Origin: Candidozyma auris
Taxonomy: Eukaryota; Ascomycota; Pichiomycetes; Serinales; Metschnikowiaceae
Assembly (NCBI RefSeq): GCF_003013715.1
Contig: NC_072816.1
Span: forward strand, 806,001 to 870,000
DNA length: 64,000 nt
Direction of reading: 5' to 3'
Positions 26,280 through 36,246 of the stretch are shown here, in pieces (the first letter of the stretch is position 1; each line of letters opens with the position of its first letter). Both the position numbers and the translations under genes were made by a program. The notes under the pieces were generated by a model. The model saw only the letters and a program-made list of their open reading frames with translations. It was not told where the DNA came from and made no database searches.

Positions 26280-28615
26280 TTAGGCTCTTCTCTTTTTGGA
26301 GGTTTGGCTGATGTCTTCTGCTTCTGGCGATCTAGTACGCTTTCTTAACAGCCTGCGAACAGCTGGAGGAGACTCAGAACGAGGTTTGGGTTCACTTTCA
26401 TCTGGAGTGTCTTCAAGAGCCCCTTGTTCCTTTGCCTTCTCTTTTTCTGTACTCTTGTCTTCCTGCTCGATTTGGCTTTCTGGAATCTCAGGGGGCTTTG
26501 ATTCATCGATGTGCATAGCATCTTTGGATGTGTCCTGCTCATGTTGGACATTGTCCTTGTGTTCATTGCCATTTCCCGGAATGTCCTGGCTGTTTGGGTC
26601 GTTCGGACTATCGTGTTTTTCGTCAACTGTCCGATTGCCCTCTAGTTTATTCTGGTCTTCATCACCCTGAGAAACCTCCTGATTTTCTTGTTTCAAGAGC
26701 CCCTTGTTTGCCGAAGCCTCGTCACCATCTTGAATCTCTGTTTTCTCGCGACTATTTTTTTCAATAATCTCACCGTTCACAGTGGCATCCTCCATCTCTA
26801 CGTCCTTTGCAATGTCAGACTTACCAAGATCTTCTTCCGATAATAACTTTCCAAGATGCAACCACTGGTGTTGACGTGCAGCCTTGATATGCTTCCATAG
26901 AAGTATAGTTTTTGCTTCAGTGAGCTCCTTGACGGTTTCCACGTCACCTTCAATTTGAGCATGCTCAATTTTTCCTTTGAGCTCCTCTATTTTGGCAGAG
27001 TAATCAATGCCTTCATCAGATCTGCGCTCAAGTAAGTGTAAACCTGTTTTTGTCTTCATCTTTCTGGAAAGTTGAGGTGTGGCGTGGGTGTTGAAGTATC
27101 TCTTGGTCTTAAATGGGACAGCGGAAGAGTGCTTCTCTTTCACTGCCGCTAGCTCTTCGTCACTTATATTCTTGTCCGTCAACAAGAGGTTTCCGTCTCT
27201 GTCCTTGCCATACAAGAGCCATGCCCACCAATGCTCCTCAGATTGCGAGAGACTCAGCAATAGATTCGAGAGTTGTGAATCCCACGTAAGGCAATTTTTA
27301 GGTATATCTCTTTTGTTATTGAGGAAGATCTTGTACAGTGCATCTGGGGTGAACTCTTCTGAGATATGCTTGACATTGGCAGGAGCGCCTGCAGTTTTTA
27401 AGAGTGACCGTTTGTTGGCAGGCAGAAGCGCAACAAAAAAGCTGCACACCAAGTAGATATGTATGAGTAGTAGGCGACGGAAAGACGACGAGTCCAACTT
27501 CTTGATGATGTTCTTTTGGTCATCAAGTTTGACTTTCTCATCTTTTCGGCTTTCGAATGGAGTGAGCCAGTATGTTTCCGGAAAAAAAACAACTCTCTTC
27601 AGTTTTTCAGTTGACTCTGCAACTTCTTGTTCCGTTTGAGGCGTAGTCACAGCGAATATGTCTCGTCCAGGGTGACGCACAGCGTATTTGGCTTCTTGTT
27701 CCATTAGGTACGAGGCGAATTTATCCATGGATACAGCCACACTGTGTAGAAGTCTTGGAGATCTGAGGTAGTAGAAAGGGTTTCTCAGCAACCTGTAGAA
27801 TGATAAAAGATCTTCCAAAAGGTTGTCATCAGGAGAGTTGGTTCTGACAACTGCAGGTTCCTTGTTTTCCCTATTTGCTATGGCAAAGTACTTATTAAGA
27901 CCCGTCAGATCCTCAAAAGAGAGCATTGTGGCGAGGTATAGCCGCACACGTGCTTGGAACTCGTCGTTGAAGGTATCCTTGACGTAGGAATCTAGTTTCC
28001 CAAATGAGTTGCGGATGTAATATTTATCTGTGAGACCATTGCACAAACCTAAAAGGGCAATTCTGTGCAGTGTAATGTTCTTGTCAAAAACATGCTGTTT
28101 AAAGAGCTTAATCCGCAGCTCCAAGTACTCCCAGAAGCGGGAGATGTGTTTTGTTGATATTGCAAAGAGTGACTCCAGGATCAACTGTAGGAGCGTGAAG
28201 AAATCAGCCTTTGATGATGTGGCATCATCATCAAACCTGATGCAGTATATGTGCCATTCTAGTAGCAACGCAAGCTTGCAAATGGATGATACGTGCTCCT
28301 CAGGTAAACTTCCTACCTCTGACACCTCGCTCGAGCTCTGGATCCCCAGGATCAAATCATCAACCACCTTTGTCAAGCTCGTAATACGAATAAACTCCTT
28401 TGAACTAGTACGGACGCTTTTTTTGAATTCTTCGTCGCCCTCAATGCTCAAGTGCTCTTCGAAGTCAACCTCATTGAGTAGTTGGGCGAGTTGAGGCACC
28501 TCGGAGCACAGATCGAAATCGAACTCTTGGGGAGGATCTCCTCACCAACATTAGCTGAGACCAAAAAAGCCCTCACTTTCTCATATATTTGTTCAATTGG
28601 GCCTTCGAGAGTCAT
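26280..28615 (-). CDS. HPR1: Hpr1/Tho1 (THOC1), THO complex subunit; apparent frameshift near the start
   Basis: THO/TREX subunit coupling transcription to mRNA export and preventing R-loops. The long frame covers 26280-28541 and has no ATG in its first part. The recognisable THOC1 region runs through FWEYLELRIKLFKQHVF, YFNTHATPQLSRKM and HWWAWLLYGKDRDG, with an acidic Glu/Asp-rich C-terminal 170 residues ending in a basic patch. An ATG at 28613-28615 opens a second frame (MTLEGPIEQIYEKVRAFL...) that fits the missing N-terminus. The two frames meet near 28535-28541, where one inserted base in GGTGAGGAGATCC would join them. No intron signals are possible in the space. Reading: one-base deletion, either assembly error or natural. 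Total about 777 aa if joined. Confidence 0.82.
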
Positions 28616-30044
28616 CTAGTAGGTGCACTTGATATGTAATTTGAGGTCGCACTTCATCAACTCTTTCAGTATGGGCGCGAAATACAGTAGATCGAATGAA
28701 GGTAGTATGGATCAGAATACAACGATCCTGAGATAAGATGTGAAAGCTTTTAAGAACTATATGCATCAATTATTCTCTCTTTTTTTGGAGACGGGAAGTT
28801 GCCAAACACTGAGCTGAACTGTCGAGAATTTTTGGAGTTTTGCTGAATATCAAAGTCTGCTCTTTATCTGCGATGGAAGACATTCATGAATTTTCGGCTA
28901 AATAATCATAGACGCTTTATTATACAACTTTGCACATTCAAAGTGTCTTTGGAGGTACAAATTGAAAGAGTGGCCCTTTTAATACGACTCAGTGATTGTA
29001 ATCTTGCGTTCCGAGTTCTGCCTTTAAAGTATACATGAGACGTTCGAGAGCAAGTTATGCTTGTAGTGGACTGAAGAAGTCAAGAGCCATTTGCAACAGT
29101 AGAACCCAGCTCATTGATTGACTTTGAAAGAATAAATCGCAGTTCTCAGTGAGAATTAAGACATTTCAGGTACGGCTTGAGTCAGCTTCGATGACCTTCG
29201 CTCCAGCAAGAAACTAAAGGGCCACATTTTTGATACGAGCCAGAAAAGGCTCAATCTAGAGGAGAAGATTAAAGAATGTTTTTGGGTGAGTCCGTGGGTG
29301 GGTCACTATAGGGGCCAAAAACAGTTAGCATGCTTCGAGGAACAGAGTTTAATGCAAAGCAAACGAGCGATGTCAATTGGGTAACTCAGAATCGTTTGAA
29401 TCGATCCAGGAAAGATTTCTGCTTTACTTTGATAGTGCTCCATTCAACAAGCGCAGCCTCGATATGTCAGACCTGTGTATAGATCCGTTTTACGAGGAAA
29501 TACATTTAAGTGTAAAACGAAACACTTAGACCTGACCGAGAAAAAACCTCTTTATTAGCTTTCAATCTACCAAAGTATTAGTTATCGAAAATATGCAGCA
29601 ACAGTTTATGAAAACTGCAGTTTCTGACGACTGCAATGGACTCATAGGACGTCACTCGAGACCCGATAACATTCGTTGAAACGCAAACTAACATTGTCGA
29701 AATGGACCCCAAAATCATGTTGCTACCCAGCTCTGACCATCAAAATCTGCCACAAGCATACTTTAAATGAATGTGTGTCACTCGGTTTTGGACGCAGTCA
29801 GATTGTGAGTCCCGACCTCGGTAAGTCGACAAGGAGGCACTTAGGTGCTAGGATTCGATACACGGAAAATCCCGTCTTTAGATATTCAGCACTCTCGTAT
29901 TTCAAGATCTCTGGTGAGAGCTCGTCTTGATAGTTTATCTCCACACAAGCGTGTGCCGTAGCAGCTAGAGGAAAACTTATAAGGGACGTGAAGCATTTGC
30001 TTAACGTAGAAGTGGAAATCGGAAGCCCAGAAAAACCACACCAT
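28616..30044. other. 1.4-kb gene-free region upstream of HPR1
   Basis: It holds the HPR1 promoter and the 3' flank of the PTH4-like gene, with no credible ORF. Visible structures are overlapping hairpin arms at 29486-29528 and a 12-bp palindrome AAACTGCAGTTT at 29612-29623. No tRNA B box or snoRNA box set was found. Confidence 0.5.
29486..29528. repeat. Overlapping, mutually exclusive inverted repeats
   Basis: CGTTTTAC (29486-29493) pairs with GTAAAACG (29512-29519). TAAGTGT (29507-29513) pairs with ACACTTA (29522-29528). The two stems share bases, so only one can form at a time. Confidence 0.45.
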
Positions 30045-30575
30045 TCAGTAGTCAAAGTTCTTTGGGCGCATTTTTCTCTTCTCTGACTGCTTCTTCTTCT
30101 GCAACATCCTCCTCTCTTTGCTTACCTTGGCCAACTCTTCCCATTTCAACTTATCCTCCTCGCTGGCTTCACTTTCGAAATACACGTTGTTCCTGATCTC
30201 TTCAGCAAGCTTCATGAAGCACTCGTCGGTGTTATCCTCACGATTTCTCGTTTTGTCACTCTGAATAAGCAAACCTCCCAGCTTAGTGTGGTAGCGAATC
30301 TTCTTTTCGTTCAATTGTTCGAGAATAGGCTTAGGAATCCAGTAGCAGAACTGAGGATTGAGCCACTTCCATGGCTCTAGCGCTACTGTAGCCTTTGAGG
30401 ACGTCTTGTTCACCTTTTGGCCTCCAGGTCCTGAGGACCTGCTATAGGTGATATCGAAAATTCGGCGAGGAATCTTAGTTTCAGCCACGTCAAGCCATTT
30501 TCGAGCGGCTTCTACTTCTTCTTGAGAGAATGAAGACTTGAATCTGATCCAAACAAGAGGTCCCCTTCGTAGCAT
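30045..30575 (-). CDS. PTH4: Mitochondrial GGQ peptidyl-tRNA hydrolase (Pth4/ICT1-like)
   Basis: 176 aa from the Met at 30573-30575. The class-I release-factor catalytic motif is clear: SSGPGGQKVNKTSSKATV with GGQ at 51-53, preceded by the short N-terminal region typical of ICT1/C12orf65-type stand-alone hydrolases. The C-terminus is a basic Lys/Arg tail (MLQKKKQSEKRKMRPK), which in this family inserts into the ribosomal mRNA channel. These proteins release peptides from stalled mitochondrial ribosomes. I choose the internal Met because it yields a presequence-like start (MLRRGPLVWIRFKSSF); the ATG 63 nt upstream adds a Cys-rich segment without such character. The S. cerevisiae match is probably YOL114C/PTH4. 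Confidence 0.8.
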   Translation of the reverse strand: MLRRGPLVWIRFKSSFSQEEVEAARKWLDVAETKIPRRIFDITYSRSSGPGGQKVNKTSSKATVALEPWKWLNPQFCYWIPKPILEQLNEKKIRYHTKLGGLLIQSDKTRNREDNTDECFMKLAEEIRNNVYFESEASEEDKLKWEELAKVSKERRMLQKKKQSEKRKMRPKNFDY

Positions 30576-30665
30576 ACGAGGTGGGTAGCGAATGAGACAA
30601 AAGCACGATGGTTCATTACTATGTAGTGCACACACCATAAGAGCCGAGAAACTAACTTACCTGAT

Positions 30666-31235
30666 TTACTCGAGGCTCTCCAACACCTTGCTGGCAGCAG
30701 AGACATCCACAGAGGTGTTGTCAGGCTCAACAAAAGTCTTTGCAACTTTGCCGTTTTCAACCAAAACGGCATACCTGCCAGATCTCAGACCACCAAACAC
30801 CTTGGACGCATCGAAGAGAACGTCCCAGTCTCTGGAGAATTCGCCTCTGGAGTCGGCCAAAAACCTCACCTGGTCGCTTCCCGTGGTGTGGGAGATGGTC
30901 TCACTCCAGGCCTTGGTGACAAATGGATCGTTGACGGCGATAACGTAGAAATGGGTAATGCCCTTATCATTGAAGTCTCTGAGCAACTTGTAGTATCCAG
31001 GCACATGAGAAGCAGAGCAAGCAGGAGAAAAAGCACCTGGAACGCCAATGATCAAGGCTTTCGCTTTACCGATCTCCTCAGCCAAATTGACCTCATTGCC
31101 AGGAGAACCTTCGTACAAGGGAGCACTCGGGATGGAGTCACCGACCTTGACGGCCCTGGTGGCAGTGGCATGGAACGATCTTGCGGCAAGCGGAGAGCAA
31201 CGTGGCAATTGAGCCTTGACAATGGACCTCAACAT
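30666..31235 (-). CDS. Mitochondrial peroxiredoxin, Prx5/Ahp1 family
   Basis: 189 aa thiol peroxidase. The peroxidatic site is PGAFSPACSASHVPGY with Cys73 and the supporting Pro, Ser/Thr and the later Arg (SGRYAVLVENG region, Arg near 155). This is the Prx5/Ahp1-type signature. The first 27 residues (MLRSIVKAQLPRCSPLAARSFHATATR) are basic and hydroxylated, an evident mitochondrial presequence; cytosolic Ahp1 lacks one. It reduces hydroperoxides using thioredoxin or glutathione systems. The gene ends about 90 bp upstream of the PTH4-like start on the same strand. Confidence 0.9.
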   Translation of the reverse strand: MLRSIVKAQLPRCSPLAARSFHATATRAVKVGDSIPSAPLYEGSPGNEVNLAEEIGKAKALIIGVPGAFSPACSASHVPGYYKLLRDFNDKGITHFYVIAVNDPFVTKAWSETISHTTGSDQVRFLADSRGEFSRDWDVLFDASKVFGGLRSGRYAVLVENGKVAKTFVEPDNTSVDVSAASKVLESLE

Positions 31236-31868
31236 GAAGAAAAAAGGTAGTTGGTAGTTGTGGCTTCTATGGGAGAATGTTGCTGGATCTCCCTATAGTG
31301 TGAAAAAGTATGCAGGCAGGGAAAGAGGATATGACTACGAAGGTGTTGAAAACCGTACGAAATAAGAATTTAAGAGTGAGGGGATGGGAAGTTTTGATTC
31401 CAATGTAAAGAATCATGAGGAGGTTTTGAATTGTCGAACTTTGCATCTTTGTATGATGTCGATTCCCGTATAGCGTGACTGCGAAATTTCACTCAGGGTG
31501 GTCAACGGTCGAAGGGAATGATAAGGACACCCTGACCAATGGACTGGCCCAAGAAATCTTTCTTTGTTGTCGAATGTTTTCAATCTGTGCTCAATTGGAA
31601 ATGTCCTACAATTTGATGGGTGTTGCAATTGCACTATTCTTGCGGTTCGGGCCATACTCTAGTGTACAAAGGTGAATAGGCAATGGGGTAGATTGACTCA
31701 CTTTATTGAGGCATAAAGTTCAATGAATGAATTATGAATCATTGAATGGCTCCTTTTGGGGAAAATAATACTATTCATTGTCAATTACGAAACCTCTTCA
31801 TTCCACGTGACTGCACTCACGCTCTCAAGTGGAAACTTGTATCGAAGCCTAGCTTCTTCCACTTCATC
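31236..31868. other. Divergent promoter region, peroxiredoxin / DCP1
   Basis: About 630 bp between divergent starts. An in-frame ATG at 31746 upstream of DCP1 is more likely 5' UTR. No distinctive factor site recognised. Confidence 0.45.
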
Positions 31869-32417
31869 ATGGCCGAAACCGACACGAAGATATCGGCTAA
31901 GAGAGCTTTGGATCTCTATAAATCAACACTCAACTTCAATGTCATCAGCAGATATGACCCAAACATCAAGCAGCTATTGTATACTACGTCGCATTGTGTG
32001 ATATACAAGTTCGATGAAAGCCAGGAATGGGAAAAGACAGACTATCAAGGCACGCTAGCTCTCTACCTCAGAGATTTCACGCCTCCGGCTCCAGGTGAGC
32101 AGCTTGGTTTAGACCAGCTACAGAGACTTTTTTGCTACGGGTTGATCTTGCTCAATCGCCAAAGCCCAGAGTGTTTCTCGTTGGGTCTTCTTCCCAACAA
32201 GGTCACAAAACACTTTTTCCCAACTGGCGTACAGAATAATGGAAACGTCGAGATGGACGTGGAGATGAACGACAATTTGATCATCGTCAAGGATTTGATC
32301 GGCGACATCTACGGCTTGTGGATCTTCAACGAATCCGATCGCAAGAAGTTATACCAGCTCATGGAATTCTGTCTCAAAAACGACGTACCCATCACAGCAC
32401 CCGGGCCTTCCAAGTGA
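31869..32417 (+). CDS. DCP1: Dcp1, mRNA decapping activator
   Basis: 182 aa from the ATG at 31869. EVH1/PH-like protein that binds and activates Dcp2 in cytoplasmic 5'-3' mRNA decay and P-bodies. Family features are an N-terminal helix (AKRALDLYKSTLNFNVISRYDPNI), the strand IYKFDESQEWEKTDYQGTLALY with the conserved Trp and D-Y-x-G, the LFCYGLILLNRQ segment and YGLWIFNESDRKKLYQLM at the end. The longer frame from 31746 adds 41 residues with no conservation character. The size, below 200 aa, fits yeast Dcp1 (231 aa) with a shorter insert. Confidence 0.92.
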   Translation: MAETDTKISAKRALDLYKSTLNFNVISRYDPNIKQLLYTTSHCVIYKFDESQEWEKTDYQGTLALYLRDFTPPAPGEQLGLDQLQRLFCYGLILLNRQSPECFSLGLLPNKVTKHFFPTGVQNNGNVEMDVEMNDNLIIVKDLIGDIYGLWIFNESDRKKLYQLMEFCLKNDVPITAPGPSK

Positions 32418-33215
32418 TGACATACAATTTGCTCCACTGGAGAGCTTACTACCAGGTTGCCATAGGTTTATGCAGAGACCTGGAGTGATGCATCTTTTTG
32501 ATCATATTTTCTTGCATAATCAATAACTTTGATCCAGCTCTTTCCCCGTTGCTGATTGGCTCTTCAAAAATCGGCTTGTCTTAGCCAGCTGTTTAAAAGC
32601 TGGATGCTTCGCTCGAATATCTGCCTCTGCATTTGCTCGATGAAAAGGTGAACGTCACTTCGGGCGTTAGGTTCATATATGAAAGGGGGAAGCGACACCT
32701 ATAAAATTCGCTCCCAATCAATGTACATTTCATCTTTAACTTGCGCCCAATGAAAGCTTATAGATATCGTGATTGCCCTGATTTTCTTGACTCTACTTTT
32801 AACTGTGATCGATCACCACCATGACATAGTGCGGTCTCAAGAACTCTACTCTCCACACCACAATAACTACTACACTCACCCGAATTTGGCAACTACAGCT
32901 GAACTTACATGCTACAATATTAGCGAATTATACAACCTCTTTTGCAGAAGACCAAAACTCTTCGTTTCTTAACTTCTTCACTTCCACCCTACTACGCGCA
33001 CGTGATCGTCCTCGCTGAATTCATGAAAATATACATAACTATCACCACTTACCTCAGTCAAGATTTATCTAGAAATCCATTTCCCCCAATTGTGGAGACT
33101 ACTTAAGCTTTTCTGCTTACTTTCCCGCCTAGTATAATCGGGAGCTTACTTCTGTAATTTTATTCCCACGCATCCTCGCTCCCATTGCGGTTATCTATAA
33201 ACCCCTCTTCAAACC
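32418..33215. other. SPT20 upstream region with long leader
   Basis: 800 bp. TATAAAA at 32700-32706 and CACGTG at 32999-33004 are visible, with TATAA-like sequence at 33195. A frame at 32769-32972 looks signal-peptide-like but has no ATG. A long 5' leader with short upstream ORFs (for example ATG 32750) is possible. Confidence 0.45.
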
Positions 33216-36161
33216 ATGATAAGTTCGTGGACAGAATCTCGGCCATCAGCTCAGCAATTACAACAGCTTACACCTCAGCAGCGGTTGGCGCTACAGCAGC
33301 AGATGCAGAATCGACAAAAAAATACTGGCCAAGATGGGCAACTTGCCAACTCAAATATGGGTCTGTCAGATAGGACCCATAGTCAAAGTCAGCTTTCCCA
33401 CCAACAACAACAGCAGTTGCTTCTCCAACAGCAACTCAAACAGGCACGAGAAAGACCTGGAGGTTTTAGTTTTGCCACAACCTCGGCAGAAATTTTGAAG
33501 AAGTTTGCAAAGTACCCCCCTTCACTCACATTTCACATATATGAGAATCATTTCCGCTTCAACAACACCACAGACTCCAACATGATACCCAAAGATAGCC
33601 CTATGGCCAAGTCATTCTTCCAACATATTTTGAGAGAGGAAATTCCTCTGGAAATGACAGAACTATTGAAGGACTGCGCCGTCAAGTTCTATGAAGGGTG
33701 TATCATACTTCAGGTCTATGACCATCGCAAGGTGAATGGGTCGAAAGACGAGAAAAGTGGTAGGAATAACGGAGAGCATCTGTCGCCGCAAAAGGACGAC
33801 GATAAGGCGCCGAATGGAGAAGCGAAGAAGTCCCCTGCTGAGCAGAGTCCTAAGAGTCAACCTCAAGTGCAGCCAAAGACCTACAGAACGCTATTGCGCC
33901 CCACATCTCTCTCGCTATACTATGATCTACTATTTCAAACGGATCTGGCTCTCACTAAATTCACAGACACCATTTCTTTGCTGATAGAGCTGGAAATTCT
34001 CACATTGACAAACAGAAAGCTCGATTTGAGCGTGCCGCTAAATCCGTATAAGCTAGATAAGGCTCTACAGCCGGCTCATGAATTCCCCAAGAAAGTTTGG
34101 GATGAGGCCAAGCAGGACTGGAAAGTGGTTCACTCGCATAGGAAAGAGACCCCAAGAGAACTGCGGAAGCTTCATCAAGACCAGTTTGTCATGCATAAAT
34201 CCTCTGAATACGAGGAGCTCATGTTCTTGCTTTCTAGTCGAAACAAAAATCCTTCCGAGAGCACATCAGAACACAAGCTTGTCGTTGTTGAACCGTCCAG
34301 TCATGGCTCCTCAGATGCCGTTAGCTTGGAGAGCACTCCTTCTGTCTTGCCTACACCTGCTTCTGCTCCGGCCACTGCGGCCAATGGTGCAAGCTCTGGA
34401 GACATCAATGGAGTGGCTGAAAGGAAACGGAGCGAGAAACCTAGTGCTCTCAGTACCACAGCTTCGATGCTTGCAGGAAATTCTTCTGGTCAATTTATGC
34501 GTTTGCGGTTCATTGAAGAGATCAGGAAGCGGAAAGAAAGTCAAAAGGCTCAAACAGGTACCAGTGTTGCAAACACGGCTGGGTTGGGTTCTGTTGGTTC
34601 TCAGGCGGCAAGTGGTACCGCCTCTCCAGTGCCTGGTATGAAGAACGGCAACATTAATGCTGCATCTGCTGCAGCAAATCTTCAAAGACAGCAGCAGTTG
34701 AAGCAGCAGGCTCTGGCAAAGCTCATGCTGGCACAGCTCCAGCAACAACAATTCCAACAGCAACAGCAGCAGCAACAACAACAACAAGCTCAGCAGCGCC
34801 CTCAACAACAAGCGCAACAGCCACAGCAGCCCTCTCAACAAGCTCAGAATGCCCAACAAAGGTATTGGCAGAAGATGCAGCAGAGCAGACTCAAGCAGCA
34901 GCAGCAGCAGCAGCAACAACAACAACGGATGGGCCAGCTTAATGCCAATGCTACGGGAGCCAACGCCAATGCTCCCAATTTGTCGCTGGCGATGGCACAG
35001 AACTTTCAGAACGCTCAGATGCAAAAAAACATGCTCAGACAGAATGTCCCAAATAATCAGAGCATGAATCAGGCAGTAAACCCAAGCATGAGCCCCAACA
35101 TGAACCAAATGCTGCAGGGCATTAACCAAGGGATGGCTCAAAATATGGGCTTGAGCCCAAATATGGGCAACCTCAACATGAGTCAGAGAACCAACTACAA
35201 TGGAATGCCACAAAACATGAGTCCGCAAATGCAGCAGGCAATGCCCCCGCTGAACCTGCAACAGTCGCAGTCTCCAGGACCATCTCAAGCGGCCCTCTCA
35301 GACAGAGCCAAGCAGCTTCGGGCCCAGCAATACCAACAGCTTCAGCAAGCTCGTCAGCAACAGCTTAGACAACTGCAACAACAGGCACAATCACAACAAA
35401 AGCAAGTCAAGAGACAGAAAGTGGGACAGGGGCAGATAGATCCGCAACTGCAACAGCAGCAACTGCAGCAATTTGCCCAAGGAAGAGGAAGCATCGGAAA
35501 TCCCATGGCTCAGATGGGATCGCAGCCCTCTTCTCAAATGGGTACGCCGGTTATGCAAAACGGTACTATGGCGACACCAAGGATGGGCAATATGGCTCAG
35601 TCATCGCCTCAAATGGGCCAGCAGATGAACCCCATGGCTCAACAGAGCCAAGGTCCTCGGCCGGCGACTCAGCCACAAGGTGCTTCTGGACCTGGTGGTC
35701 CGCAATTGACATTGCAGCAGCAACAGCAGCAGATTTTCCAGATGTCTTTGTCAGCACAAGAGCAGCATGTTTTTAAGCAGTTGCAAGCTAGAATGAATAC
35801 TTTGGTGCAAATGGGCAACACAGGGCTTGCACCTAACAAGACCAGGCTCAACCAGCAGCAACAGCAGCATGCAATGCAGCAGGCTAAGCAAATACAGCAG
35901 CTGTTACTTCAGAAGTTCCCTACGTATTTCCAGCGGCTTCGCCAGTTCCAAGCACATCACAGACAAAAGGCTTTGCGTCAACAACAACAGCAGCAACAGC
36001 AACAACAACAACAACCGCAAAATCCCTCTCTGATGGGTAACATGGATACTGCAATGTATTCACAAAACATGAACATGAATCTGCCAGCAATGCAACAGCA
36101 GATGATGAACCTGCCTGTTATGGGCCAGATGAACAACATGCAAGGTCAGATGAAGAGGTAA
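33216..36161 (+). CDS. SPT20: Spt20, SAGA core subunit, glutamine-rich
   Basis: 981 aa. Spt20 (Ada5) holds SAGA together for histone acetylation and TBP delivery. The SEP/Spt20 domain lies at about 88-270, beginning ILKKFAKYPPSLTFHIYENHFRFN and including CAVKFYEGCIILQVYDHR and TYRTLLRPTSLSLYYDL. After residue 490 the protein is dominated by Gln, Asn and Met: three long Gln runs plus repeated N-M-[NS]-Q units, a transactivation or prion-like region. The antisense long frames here are mirror images of CAG/CAA codons and are not genes. The start is the first Met of the frame; the N-terminal Q-rich LTPQQRLALQQQ segment is typical of the family. Confidence 0.92.
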   Translation: MISSWTESRPSAQQLQQLTPQQRLALQQQMQNRQKNTGQDGQLANSNMGLSDRTHSQSQLSHQQQQQLLLQQQLKQARERPGGFSFATTSAEILKKFAKYPPSLTFHIYENHFRFNNTTDSNMIPKDSPMAKSFFQHILREEIPLEMTELLKDCAVKFYEGCIILQVYDHRKVNGSKDEKSGRNNGEHLSPQKDDDKAPNGEAKKSPAEQSPKSQPQVQPKTYRTLLRPTSLSLYYDLLFQTDLALTKFTDTISLLIELEILTLTNRKLDLSVPLNPYKLDKALQPAHEFPKKVWDEAKQDWKVVHSHRKETPRELRKLHQDQFVMHKSSEYEELMFLLSSRNKNPSESTSEHKLVVVEPSSHGSSDAVSLESTPSVLPTPASAPATAANGASSGDINGVAERKRSEKPSALSTTASMLAGNSSGQFMRLRFIEEIRKRKESQKAQTGTSVANTAGLGSVGSQAASGTASPVPGMKNGNINAASAAANLQRQQQLKQQALAKLMLAQLQQQQFQQQQQQQQQQQAQQRPQQQAQQPQQPSQQAQNAQQRYWQKMQQSRLKQQQQQQQQQQRMGQLNANATGANANAPNLSLAMAQNFQNAQMQKNMLRQNVPNNQSMNQAVNPSMSPNMNQMLQGINQGMAQNMGLSPNMGNLNMSQRTNYNGMPQNMSPQMQQAMPPLNLQQSQSPGPSQAALSDRAKQLRAQQYQQLQQARQQQLRQLQQQAQSQQKQVKRQKVGQGQIDPQLQQQQLQQFAQGRGSIGNPMAQMGSQPSSQMGTPVMQNGTMATPRMGNMAQSSPQMGQQMNPMAQQSQGPRPATQPQGASGPGGPQLTLQQQQQQIFQMSLSAQEQHVFKQLQARMNTLVQMGNTGLAPNKTRLNQQQQQHAMQQAKQIQQLLLQKFPTYFQRLRQFQAHHRQKALRQQQQQQQQQQQQPQNPSLMGNMDTAMYSQNMNMNLPAMQQQMMNLPVMGQMNNMQGQMKR
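34755..34787 (+). repeat. CAG/CAA tract, 11 glutamines (SPT20)
   Basis: Uninterrupted CAA/CAG codons encode 11 Gln; codon mixing would limit slippage. Confidence 0.9.
34896..34925 (+). repeat. CAG/CAA tract, 10 glutamines (SPT20)
   Basis: Ten consecutive Gln codons starting with a pure CAG run, the most slippage-prone of the three tracts. Confidence 0.9.
35979..36014 (+). repeat. CAA/CAG tract, 12 glutamines (SPT20)
   Basis: Twelve consecutive Gln codons, mostly CAA. Confidence 0.9.
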
Positions 36162-36246
36162 TTTTTTAAGTTATTATTAAAATAGAGGAGTCACCTAAAA
36201 CATGGAAGTCTTCAAATACATAGCTATGGATACGTTTACTGCTACT

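Noticed and set aside
29840..29870. tRNA-like B box (GGATTCGATAC)
   Set aside because: It lacks the GGTTCGANTCC consensus and no acceptor-stem partners or A box fit nearby. No tRNA gene was found in the window.
32769..32972. Frame starting VIALIFLTLLLTV that looks like a secreted small protein
   Set aside because: The first codon is GTG, an in-frame TGA lies just upstream and no splice signals offer an ATG. It is in the SPT20 upstream region and is likely a chance hydrophobic stretch.
34311..35288. 325-codon minus-strand frame, Leu-rich
   Set aside because: It is the mirror of CAG/CAA glutamine codons in SPT20; composition explains it.
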